Origin: Streptomyces lincolnensis
GTDB lineage: Bacteria > Actinomycetota > Actinomycetes > Streptomycetales > Streptomycetaceae
NCBI RefSeq assembly: GCF_001685355.1
Contig: NZ_CP016438.1
Coordinates: 9,300,001-9,364,000 of the forward strand
Reading direction: 5' to 3'
Length of the DNA: 64,000 nt
The translations under genes were made by a program, and so were the position numbers. The notes below the pieces were generated by a model. It did no database searches, was not told the origin of the DNA, and was given only the letters and a program-made list of their open reading frames with translations. Of the stretch, positions 42,698-50,158 are shown piece after piece (the first letter of the stretch is position 1; every line of letters starts with the position of its first letter).

Positions 42698-45472
42698 TTA
42701 CGACGCGTCCAGCACCGTGCCCGTCAGCGCCGGATGACCGGGCAACGGCTCGCCGTCGTCGTCGGTCAGTGCCAGACGTACGGACTCGGTCGGCTCGGCC
42801 ACCTGGTCACCGACGGTCGGGATGTCGAAGTCGACGCTGGTGCTCCCGGCCGGGATGCCGACCCACAGCCACACGCCCACCGCGGACAGGGTGCGCTCCG
42901 GATCGGCCTCTTCACCGGAGACGTCCAGCAGCCACTGCGGGTCCACGTCCTTGGTGGACAGTTCGGGTCCGTCGGTGACGGGCAGGATCCGGATCGGCTT
43001 GTAGAGGTCCACCGCGGCGGGCTCGGACGCCGACATCCGCCAGGTCAGCTTGCCCCCCTCGGTCACCCGGTCCGCGACCGGCGCCAGGGTGATCGCCGGC
43101 TCGGGATCGTCGTTGCGCACGGTGACCCCGCCCGCGTACGAGCCGACGACGGCGTCGCGCACCGCCTTCACGGCGACGGTGTGCCACACGTCGTCGCCGA
43201 AGAGGGTGTCGCCCTTCACCTCGACCGGTACGTCGATGGGGTTGCCGCCGGGCCGTACCGTCACCAGCTTGTCGGTCTGCTTGCCGGTGACCGGATCGAT
43301 GACGTACACCCGTACCTGGCCCTTGCCCTTGCCCGAGATCTCGACCGGGACGCGGTAGGTGCGGGTGCCCGAGTCGCCCTCGTCGACGGTGACTCGGCCG
43401 ATGTCGACCCGGGGCAGCGCCGCCGCACTCACGGCCGGGGTGCCGGGGGCCCAGCCCCAGGCGTCCATCAGCCAGGCCCGACCGGACTGCGAACGCGGGG
43501 TCAGCTCAAGGGACTTGACGTGCCGCAGGTCGAGTCCGGCACGGGTGGCCGCGCTCAGCGGGACGCGGACCTCACGGGCCCAGTAGGAGGCGGTGCGGTC
43601 GCTGCCCGGCAGGCCGTCCACCGTGACGCGGCCCAGGGCGGCGCGGCGGCCCGAGGCGTCGGTGACGGAGACGTCGAGCTGGGTGCCGGTGGTGTTCGGC
43701 GGTACGAAGACACGCAGCGTCAGGTCCTTGGAACCGGTCAGGGACAGCGCCTTGGCGGGGGTGACGCGCGCGGGGGTGCCCGGCGCGGACCAGTTCATGG
43801 CGATGGCACGGCGGCCGGTCTCCCGCTCGGTCGCCCACGAGGCGAAGTGCGGTGAGCCGCCGGCCGTGTCGGATGGCAGGCAGGCGACGGCAGGGTCGGG
43901 GTCGATCGCCGAGCACAGCTTGGCGCCGCTCACCGTCATCGGCCCGTCCGGCAGGAGGCCGCCGCCCCGGCGTGCACCGACCGCGTGGGTCAGCACACGG
44001 GCCGGGTCGGCGGACGGGGCCCGCTTGCCGGAGCCGTCGAGCAGCGGACGCACCCGGTCGTCGCCGGCGACGAACAGCCGGGCCGCGGCGGCGATGTAGG
44101 TGGCGCCGGCCTGGTGCTGCTGGTCGGCGGTCAGCCGGGTCGCGGTGCCCGTGGAGCACACCGGGTCCCGCTCCTCCTCGTCCTCCCAGAAGTCGTCCCA
44201 GGAGGGCGCCTCGGACTGGCCCGGGGTCCACTCGCTGTTGAAGTAGTTGTGGTTGGCGCCGACCATGTACACGGCGCTGTGCAGGGCGGTGCCCCGGCTC
44301 ACTCCGCGCGTGCCGTCGACGAACACCTCGCCCTGGAGGTCGGAGACGTCGCCGTCGCAGCCCGGCAGGATCGTCATCGAGGGCACGTCCGCGACCGGAT
44401 TCTGGCCGAAGATCGTCGGTCCGATGAGCACGTTCCCGCGGATCTTCCAGCGGACCGGGCCCCGGTAGCCGTCCTGGGCGGCGGGCGGCGGATCGAGGCT
44501 GTCCATCGCGGCCCGGTTCACGCCCTCGCCACCACGCGAGTGACCGACGAGCAGGACCCGGGAGAGGTCCGCCTTCGGCGCCTTGCGTACGGCGGCCGGG
44601 GCCTTCTCCGGGTGGGCGGCCCAGTCGGCCCAGCGGGCCAGGTGCTGCCGCACCAGCGAGGAACGCGCCTGCGCGCCCGCGTCGTCGAGGTCACCGTCCT
44701 GGCCGTTGACACCGTTGGCCGAGATCGACACCGTCACATAGCCCTGGGAGGCCAGGAGTTGCTGGTCGCGCAGATAGCCCCGGTGGCTGGGGATCTCCTT
44801 CATACCGGCCGCGCAGGGCCAGTCGATGTTGATGTCCTCCTCGGCGCCGGGCTTGTAGCAGGTGGGGTGCCGCCCGTGCAGGAAGAGCGCGAGGGGGCGC
44901 TTGCCGGTGGCGTCCTTGGGGGCCACCACCTCGCCGCGCATCTCCACCGGCTCGGCGAGACCGGGCAGCCGTATCGAAGCGAGCTCGTACTCGCCCTTGA
45001 CCGTGCGGTACGACCCGGGCTTCCCGGGGTCGACGGCGCCGGCCGGCAGCTGGGCCGCCGGCTTCACGGCGCGCGGGTTGCCCTTTCCGGACGTGTCGTC
45101 CGGGGCGTCCAGCCGGCGTCCGGCGGCCTGTGCCTGAAGGTCGGTCAGCTCGGCCGTGCCGGCCGCGTCGAGGGGGAGACGGAAGGTCCGTCCGTCCTTC
45201 CCCTGATCCGGTACGCCGAGCAGCTTGCCGTCGGCATGGAACTCGACGCGCGCGTCCCCCATCCCCACGCGCTTCGGGGCACGCCAGACCAGCTCACGCG
45301 CGGCGCCCTCGCCGCTGATCCGCCAGCCCGGCGGAAGCTCCTCGCCGGCCGGTGAGGCACTCAACGGCTGTGCCTGTCTTGGTTGTTGGGCTTGTGCCAG
45401 TCCGGGCGACCCCGCCAGGGCCGCCAGTACCGCCACGGCGGTCACACCTATTCGCCGCGTACTACGGGTCAA
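42698..45472 (-). CDS. Large secreted alpha/beta hydrolase
   Basis: Exported hydrolase of 924 aa. The start is TTG 45472 with AAGGAGAGG; this yields the signal peptide LTRSTRRIGVTAVAVLAALA ending near AQAQQ. The catalytic core has ALFLHGRHPTC (oxyanion region) and the nucleophile elbow VGHSRGGEG (Ser near residue 310 of the mature order), then NHNYFNSEW, probably the His region. The last 250 residues form two beta domains; IGRVTVDEGDSGTRTYRVPV and SVRLALTDDDG resemble Calx-beta modules. Substrate unknown; family members act on esters or amides. Confidence 0.85.
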   Translation of the reverse strand: MTRSTRRIGVTAVAVLAALAGSPGLAQAQQPRQAQPLSASPAGEELPPGWRISGEGAARELVWRAPKRVGMGDARVEFHADGKLLGVPDQGKDGRTFRLPLDAAGTAELTDLQAQAAGRRLDAPDDTSGKGNPRAVKPAAQLPAGAVDPGKPGSYRTVKGEYELASIRLPGLAEPVEMRGEVVAPKDATGKRPLALFLHGRHPTCYKPGAEEDINIDWPCAAGMKEIPSHRGYLRDQQLLASQGYVTVSISANGVNGQDGDLDDAGAQARSSLVRQHLARWADWAAHPEKAPAAVRKAPKADLSRVLLVGHSRGGEGVNRAAMDSLDPPPAAQDGYRGPVRWKIRGNVLIGPTIFGQNPVADVPSMTILPGCDGDVSDLQGEVFVDGTRGVSRGTALHSAVYMVGANHNYFNSEWTPGQSEAPSWDDFWEDEEERDPVCSTGTATRLTADQQHQAGATYIAAAARLFVAGDDRVRPLLDGSGKRAPSADPARVLTHAVGARRGGGLLPDGPMTVSGAKLCSAIDPDPAVACLPSDTAGGSPHFASWATERETGRRAIAMNWSAPGTPARVTPAKALSLTGSKDLTLRVFVPPNTTGTQLDVSVTDASGRRAALGRVTVDGLPGSDRTASYWAREVRVPLSAATRAGLDLRHVKSLELTPRSQSGRAWLMDAWGWAPGTPAVSAAALPRVDIGRVTVDEGDSGTRTYRVPVEISGKGKGQVRVYVIDPVTGKQTDKLVTVRPGGNPIDVPVEVKGDTLFGDDVWHTVAVKAVRDAVVGSYAGGVTVRNDDPEPAITLAPVADRVTEGGKLTWRMSASEPAAVDLYKPIRILPVTDGPELSTKDVDPQWLLDVSGEEADPERTLSAVGVWLWVGIPAGSTSVDFDIPTVGDQVAEPTESVRLALTDDDGEPLPGHPALTGTVLDAS

Positions 45473-45610
45473 TGGTCCCTCTCCTTCAACCCCCGAACGT
45501 GGGCGCCCCGTTCGTCTCGGGAGCCTCACATGTCACAAGGGACGGTGAAAGACCATCTGTGGGTTGTCTGTGACCGTTAAATGACCGGAGCCGACCGATG
45601 TGATCAAGCC

Positions 45611-45644
45611 AGCGGGGGAGCCGCCCGAGCGGGGGAGCCGCCCG
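45611..45644. repeat. 17-bp exact tandem duplication
   Basis: AGCGGGGGAGCCGCCCG occurs at 45611-45627 and again at 45628-45644, upstream of the Gfo/Idh gene. Each unit can pair within itself, so the 5' leader is likely structured. Confidence 0.7.
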
Positions 45645-45674
45645 AGGGAGGGGCGTAGTCGACCGCCGTACGGG

Positions 45675-45687
45675 GGAAGCGCTTTCC
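45675..45687 (+). promoter_or_regulatory. LacI-family operator abutting the Gfo/Idh start
   Basis: GGAAGCGCTTTCC holds the perfect core AAGCGCTT (45677-45684) typical of LacI/GalR sites. It overlaps the ribosome site and ends just before the ATG, so binding would block the leader. The same core recurs at 61779-61786. No LacI gene lies in the window. Confidence 0.6.
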
Positions 45688-47043
45688 ATGACTCGAAGCA
45701 CCCGCCGCGCGGCCGTCGTCGGCACCGGCCACCGCGCCCAGCTGTTCACCCGGGCCCTGGCCGAGCGCCCCGGTCACCTGGTCGCCGCCCTCTGCGATCC
45801 CAGCCCGACCCGGATGGCCTTCCACAACGGACTGCTCGCCGCCGCCGGCGAACCCGCCGCCACCTCGTGGGAGCCCGACCGCTTCGCCGACATGCTGGCG
45901 AAGGAGGACATCGACGAGGTCGTCGTCACCACCGTCGACGCCGAGCACGACCGCTACATCGTCCCCGCGCTGAAGGCCGGGTGCCGCGTCGTCACCGAGA
46001 AGCCCATGACCGTCGACGCGGACCGCTGCGCCCGCATCCTGGACACCGTCCGCGACACCGGCAACTCCCTGACCGTCGCCTTCAACTACCGCTTCAACCC
46101 CGCCCACGAGAAGGTCCGCGCCCTGCTCGCCGAGGGCGCGATCGGCGAGGTGCTGTCCGTCCACTTCGAGTGGCTGCTGGACGTACGGCACGGCGCGGAC
46201 TACTTCCGTCGCTGGCATCGGGAGAAACACCACAGCGGCGGCCTGATGGTGCACAAGTCGAGCCACCACTTCGACCTGGTCAACTGGTGGCTGGGCGACG
46301 AGCCCCGGGAGGCCTTCGGCTACGGCCGGCTCGCCTTCTACGGCCGGGAGGCGGGCGAACGCCACGGACTGCGCCGGGACTACGACCGCGCCCACGGCGC
46401 CGCCCCGGCCGCCGACGATCCCTTCGCCCTGGACCTCGCGGCCGACGACACTCTGCGCGCCCTCTACCTGGACGCCGAACCGGACAACGGCTACGTCCGC
46501 GACCGCAACGTCTTCGACGGCCCCGTCACCATCGAGGACGACATGTCCGTCCTGGTCCGCTACGCCCGGGGCGCGACGATGACGTACCACCTGACCGCCT
46601 ACTCCCCGTGGGAGGGCTATCGGGTGATGTTCAACGGCAGCGCGGGACGCCTGGAGCTGGAGGTGGAGGAGAGCCGCTGGCAGCCCCCGCGCAGCCGGAT
46701 CACCTCCGCCAGTGGCGCGGTGCACGGTGACACCGCCGCCGAGCACGCGGGCGGGGCGCGACTCACCCTCCGGCCGCTGTGGCGGCCCCCGGTCGAGGTG
46801 CCGCTCGTGACCACGCACGAGGCGCACGGCGGCGGGGATCCGCGCATGCTCGACGCGCTGTTCGGGCCCGTGCGGTCCGTGGAGTCCGGAGAGCCTGCGG
46901 ATGCCGGCGCCGGTACCCACCCGACGGCCACCGAACGCGACGGAGCCCTGGCGCTCGCCGTGGGACTCGCCGCCAACCGGTGCTTCGAGACGGGAGAGCC
47001 GGTCCGGATCCGGGATCTGGTGCCCGGGGTGTGGCGCGCGTAG
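45688..47043 (+). CDS. Gfo/Idh/MocA-family dehydrogenase, second
   Basis: Oxidoreductase of 451 aa, long for the family. AAVVGTGHRAQLFTRAL binds NAD; VTEKPMTVDADRC is the EKP motif (Lys catalysis). NYRFNPAHEKV, HHSGGLMVHKSSHHFD (conserved His) and SYS-like WEGYRVMFNGSAG follow. The extra length is a 60-residue insertion with LAADDTLRALYLDAEP. Likely acts on a sugar or sugar acid; the LacI-type operator at its start fits carbohydrate control. Confidence 0.88.
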   Translation: MTRSTRRAAVVGTGHRAQLFTRALAERPGHLVAALCDPSPTRMAFHNGLLAAAGEPAATSWEPDRFADMLAKEDIDEVVVTTVDAEHDRYIVPALKAGCRVVTEKPMTVDADRCARILDTVRDTGNSLTVAFNYRFNPAHEKVRALLAEGAIGEVLSVHFEWLLDVRHGADYFRRWHREKHHSGGLMVHKSSHHFDLVNWWLGDEPREAFGYGRLAFYGREAGERHGLRRDYDRAHGAAPAADDPFALDLAADDTLRALYLDAEPDNGYVRDRNVFDGPVTIEDDMSVLVRYARGATMTYHLTAYSPWEGYRVMFNGSAGRLELEVEESRWQPPRSRITSASGAVHGDTAAEHAGGARLTLRPLWRPPVEVPLVTTHEAHGGGDPRMLDALFGPVRSVESGEPADAGAGTHPTATERDGALALAVGLAANRCFETGEPVRIRDLVPGVWRA

Positions 47044-47053
47044 CGGCGGCCGG

Positions 47054-47482
47054 TCAGCTCCAGGCGCGGTACGGCTCGTCGAGCAGCTGGAAGACCGGCT
47101 CGCCGCGCACCGGGTCCTTCGTGGTGGACAGCCGTACCCGGTCCCCGCTGTGGATGCCGATGGGCGGGCCCATGACCCGGCCGCGCACGACGAAGCCCTC
47201 GGCCATCTCGATCAGTGACACATTGCGCGCGGCGGGAGTGTTGCGGTGCACCACCGTGGAGTGGCGGACCGTCCCGGCACCCTCGCTGCGCTCCGTACGC
47301 AGGTCGCTGCCCTGGCAGACCGGACACAGCAGCCGGTGGTACATGGCCGTACCGCACCAGTTGCAGCGCTGGAAGAGGATGGCCTCGGTGTCGGCGCTCC
47401 GGGGGGCCGGGGGCCTCGGGTCCAGGAGGCCCGCCGCGGAGCCGACGGTCTGACGGGAGACGTTTCCTGAGGGGTGGTACAC
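47054..47482 (-). CDS. Zn-ribbon/OB-fold protein (DUF35 type)
   Basis: Protein of 142 aa with the rubredoxin-like knuckle CNWCGTAMYHRLLCPVC followed by an OB-fold strand set (TVRHSTVVHRNT, FVVRGRVMGPP). DUF35 proteins assist or partner acyl-CoA enzymes such as thiolases and hydratases; no partner is next to it. GTG 47482 has GGGAG, whereas GTG 47518 has no site. A perfect TetR-type operator lies 100 bp upstream (47581-47595). Confidence 0.82.
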   Translation of the reverse strand: MYHPSGNVSRQTVGSAAGLLDPRPPAPRSADTEAILFQRCNWCGTAMYHRLLCPVCQGSDLRTERSEGAGTVRHSTVVHRNTPAARNVSLIEMAEGFVVRGRVMGPPIGIHSGDRVRLSTTKDPVRGEPVFQLLDEPYRAWS

Positions 47483-47580
47483 GCTGGTCAACTCCCTGCG
47501 CTCGGCCGGAAATCCCACGTGCCGGATGACCGTGCACGCACGTGCCCGGTCGCCGTGCCACCGTGCACGGCCTCAGCGTA

Positions 47581-47595
47581 TGGCACTCAGTGCCA
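47581..47595. promoter_or_regulatory. Palindromic operator, probable TetR site
   Basis: TGGCACTCAGTGCCA is a perfect 15-base dyad with one central base. It lies upstream of the OB-fold gene and repeats before the TetR gene itself (48458, 48482). Confidence 0.7.
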
Positions 47596-47681
47596 CTCGT
47601 AAAGGCACTGCGTACCCCTTGATGTGTCCCCTGTCGACCGAGGGGCGGCCGGCGGGCCGTTCGACCGGCCGACCGCCCGCG

Positions 47682-48425
47682 TCAGTCGCGCCCCAGCGTG
47701 GTCTCGATCTCCTGGACGACCCGCCACAGCGGCGCCCCGCGCCGGGAGACGACCACCACCACGTCCTCGGGCTCCTCGGCGACGACGGGTGCCGGTCCGG
47801 CGCCGAAGGCGGACTGCACGTACCCGAGAGCGTGGTCCACCGTGGCGGTCGCGTCGCCCTGGCCGTCCGAACGCAGCCAGGAGCGCAGCGCGTTGTTGTG
47901 TGCCGCGACCACGGCGGCCGCGATCACGTCGGCCTGGAGGGTGCCGTCACGCCGGCCCGCGAACCGCGCGCGCAGATACTCCGCGAGGGCGCGCTCGTAG
48001 CGCCACACCACCGACAGTTCGTAGGCGCGAAGTCCGGGCACCCGCTTGGTCAGGCGGTAGCGCTGCACCGAGAACGTCGGGTTCTCCGCGTACATCCGCA
48101 GCACCAGCCGGGCCGCGTCGCAGACCCGCGCCACGGGCTCCTCGGTGCCCTCGCCGGAGGCCAGGAACGCCGTCATGTCGGCCAGGCACCGCTCGTGGTC
48201 GGGGAAGACCACGTCCTCCTTGGAGGGGAAGTAGCGGAAGAACGACCGCCGCCCGACGCCGGCGAGCCCCACGATGTCCTCGACGGTGGTCTGCTCGTAC
48301 CCGCGCTCCAGGAACAGCCGGAAGGCGGCCGCGACCAGCGCGTCCCGCATGGGCGGTTTCCCGGCCGCGGCCTGAGCCGTCTCGTCCTTCTCGGCGCGGC
48401 GGGCCGCGGCCCTGCTGGAGCTCAT
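47682..48425 (-). CDS. TetR-family regulator
   Basis: Repressor of 247 aa. The HTH is VAAAFRLFLERGYEQTTVED, with VGLAGVGRRSFFRYFPSKED after it. A helical ligand domain extends to about residue 205; the tail is Val/Glu-rich. The start is ATG 48425. TACGTT (48433-48438, minus strand) lies seven bases upstream and no ribosome site is present, so the gene is likely leaderless. Operators of the GGCACTnAGTGCC type cover its -35 area and the OB-fold gene's promoter region, so it likely controls both. Confidence 0.88.
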   Translation of the reverse strand: MSSSRAAARRAEKDETAQAAAGKPPMRDALVAAAFRLFLERGYEQTTVEDIVGLAGVGRRSFFRYFPSKEDVVFPDHERCLADMTAFLASGEGTEEPVARVCDAARLVLRMYAENPTFSVQRYRLTKRVPGLRAYELSVVWRYERALAEYLRARFAGRRDGTLQADVIAAAVVAAHNNALRSWLRSDGQGDATATVDHALGYVQSAFGAGPAPVVAEEPEDVVVVVSRRGAPLWRVVQEIETTLGRD

Positions 48426-48432
48426 GGACGCG

Positions 48433-48438
48433 AACGTA
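48433..48438 (-). promoter_or_regulatory. -10 element of the leaderless TetR promoter
   Basis: On the minus strand TACGTT ends seven bases before the ATG at 48425. No ribosome site follows it. Confidence 0.5.
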
Positions 48439-48457
48439 GCACCCGGACCGGTACCGA

Positions 48458-48494
48458 TGGCACTCAGTGCTGCCGGAAGAGGGTACTGAGTGTC
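48458..48494. promoter_or_regulatory. Two tandem operators before the TetR gene
   Basis: TGGCACTCAGTGCTG (48458-48472) and GGTACTGAGTGTC (48482-48494) are variants of the perfect dyad at 47581-47595. They overlap the -35 area of the TetR promoter. Confidence 0.6.
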
Positions 48495-48588
48495 GATCCA
48501 CGACGACTGAACTCCTGGAGCGGCAGCCGCGTATCACTTCCCGGGGAAGGCCGGAGGTCCCTGTGGAAGGGGACAGAAGGAGTGCAGT

Positions 48589-49284
48589 ATGCCGACACCG
48601 CCCGACCGGGGTACATCTCACGACGGTCCGCTTCTCGAACCGGTCCATGTGCTGCGCCTCCGCAACACCGACGCTCTCGCCGAGCTGATGCGGGAGTACC
48701 AGCGGGACAACGGCGTCTACGAGAAGGTGCCCCTGCCCGCGCCGACATCCGGCATCGAGCAGGCGACGGAGGAGCTGCCGCGCGTCACCGGCGGCCGCCC
48801 GGCTCCGCCCGTCGCCCGTGGCAGGGTGCCGGGCCTGCGCCGTACCGCCGTCGCGGCGGCCGTGACCGCCGCGGCCGTCATCGGCTTCGGCTGCGCCCTC
48901 GTCCTGCCCGGCCGGAACGCCGACACCGCCGCACCGGCCCCGTCCGCGCCCCAGGAGACGTCGGCGCCCCCGGCCGCGTCGGCGCCCCCGGCCGCGTCCG
49001 CCGCGCCCACCCCGACCGTCTCCTCCGCCACCGACCCGGACGGCGCCGGCACGCTCCGACAGGGTGCCGCAGGGCCCGAGGTCAGTGACCTCCAGCAACG
49101 GCTGCTGCGCATCCCGGACGTCTACGACAACGGCCCCACCAGTGGCAGCTACGACGCCGTACTGACCGAGGCGGTGGCCCGCTTCCAGCTCTGGTACGGC
49201 ATCCGCGGCGACGAGACCGGGGTCTACGGCGACGACACCCGGCAGGCCCTGGAGTCCCGGACGGGCGGGGTGAGCGGGGGATGA
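48589..49284 (+). CDS. Membrane protein with C-terminal peptidoglycan-binding domain
   Basis: Protein of 231 aa. An N-terminal cytoplasmic part of about 85 residues (VLRLRNTDALAELMREYQRD) precedes one membrane span (RTAVAAAVTAAAVIGFGCALV). An outside linker rich in Pro, Ala and Ser follows. The C-terminus is a peptidoglycan-binding domain: GAAGPEVSDLQQRLLRIPD and YDAVLTEAVARFQLWYGI. It may tie the membrane to the cell wall. AAGGAG precedes the ATG. Confidence 0.85.
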   Translation: MPTPPDRGTSHDGPLLEPVHVLRLRNTDALAELMREYQRDNGVYEKVPLPAPTSGIEQATEELPRVTGGRPAPPVARGRVPGLRRTAVAAAVTAAAVIGFGCALVLPGRNADTAAPAPSAPQETSAPPAASAPPAASAAPTPTVSSATDPDGAGTLRQGAAGPEVSDLQQRLLRIPDVYDNGPTSGSYDAVLTEAVARFQLWYGIRGDETGVYGDDTRQALESRTGGVSGG

Positions 49285-49405
49285 CCCCGGACCCCGGGCC
49301 CCTTCCCCCGCGCACCGATGGCATCGGGGGCCGTGGCGTGATGAGCTGAGCCGCGGGACCCCTGACAGAAGCCACAGCACCAGGACCAAGAGGAGCGGAG
49401 CGATC

Positions 49406-49897
49406 ATGGCGGGCATGGACGTGTTCCTCGGCCGGCTGAATCCCGACATGTGCGTGGTGACGGCCGCGGCCGACGGTGAACGGGCGGGCTGTCTGGTCGG
49501 CTTCGCCTCCCAGTGCTCCATCCAGCCACCCCGGTTCGTGGTGTGGCTGTCCAAGGTGAACCACACCTACCGGGTGGCCCGCTCCGCCCGGTTCCTCGCC
49601 GTGCACCTGCTCACCCCCGAACAGCACGACCTGGCCGAGCTGTTCGGCTCACGCACCGGCGACCGGACGGACAAGTTCGCCCACGTCCGCTGGCGCGAGG
49701 ACCAGGACGGGGCGGTCGTCCTGGCGGACGCCGCGGCCTGGTTCGTCGGCGGGATCGTGCTGCGTGCCGACGGAGGCGACCACGTCGGCTTCGTCCTGGA
49801 CCCGGTCGCCTCCGGCGAGGGGGAGCGGCCGGGCAAGGGCCCTCTGCTGCGGCTCGACGACGCGGTGTCCATCCCTCCCGGTCACCCGCTGGACTGA
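49406..49897 (+). CDS. Flavin reductase-like FMN-binding protein
   Basis: Split-barrel flavoprotein of 163 aa: MCVVTAAADGERAGCLVGFA, SIQPPRFVVWLSKVNHTY (FMN phosphate site) and FLAVHLLTPEQHDLAELFGS with the TGDR that follows. These are the marks of the flavin reductase family that supplies reduced FMN, or of related F420/FMN oxidoreductases. GAGGAG lies upstream of ATG 49406. A hairpin at 49979-49996 follows. Confidence 0.88.
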   Translation: MAGMDVFLGRLNPDMCVVTAAADGERAGCLVGFASQCSIQPPRFVVWLSKVNHTYRVARSARFLAVHLLTPEQHDLAELFGSRTGDRTDKFAHVRWREDQDGAVVLADAAAWFVGGIVLRADGGDHVGFVLDPVASGEGERPGKGPLLRLDDAVSIPPGHPLD

Positions 49898-49978
49898 ACC
49901 TCCGCCCCACGGCTCGAACACCGGGCAACGCGTCGGGAAAGTGACGGCGTCGATGAATCGCCGGACGTCACTATGGGC

Positions 49979-49996
49979 AGCCCTCGTCCGAGGGCT
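49979..49996. terminator. Short hairpin after the flavin reductase gene
   Basis: AGCCCTCG (49979-49986) pairs with CGAGGGCT (49989-49996). It has no U-run, so it is a weak terminator or processing site. Confidence 0.45.
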
Positions 49997-50025
49997 CGTC
50001 CGTCCCGAAACCGAAGGCCACGCCG

Positions 50026-50127
50026 ATGAGCGGCTCCCGCATCCCGGGCCTGGTGCTGCCCGCCGTATTTTTGCTGGCCCTGGTCGTGGGCGTGGTCTGG
50101 TACTGGAGGCACCGCGGGGACGACTGA
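50026..50127 (+). CDS. 33-aa single-span membrane peptide
   Basis: MSGSRIPGLVLPAVFLLALV and VGVVWYWRHRGDD form one hydrophobic span with a charged, aromatic-capped C-terminus. It has GAAGG at a 9-base spacing and typical codon use, and it sits between two hairpins. It looks like a small membrane or regulatory peptide; no family recognised. Confidence 0.5.
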   Translation: MSGSRIPGLVLPAVFLLALVVGVVWYWRHRGDD

Positions 50128-50141
50128 GCGCCGGGCGACCG

Positions 50142-50158
50142 GACGGGCGCCGCCCGTC
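50142..50158. terminator. Compact hairpin between converging genes
   Basis: GACGGGCG (50142-50149), one C, and CGCCCGTC (50151-50158): a perfect dyad that includes part of the phosphatase stop codon. Confidence 0.55.
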
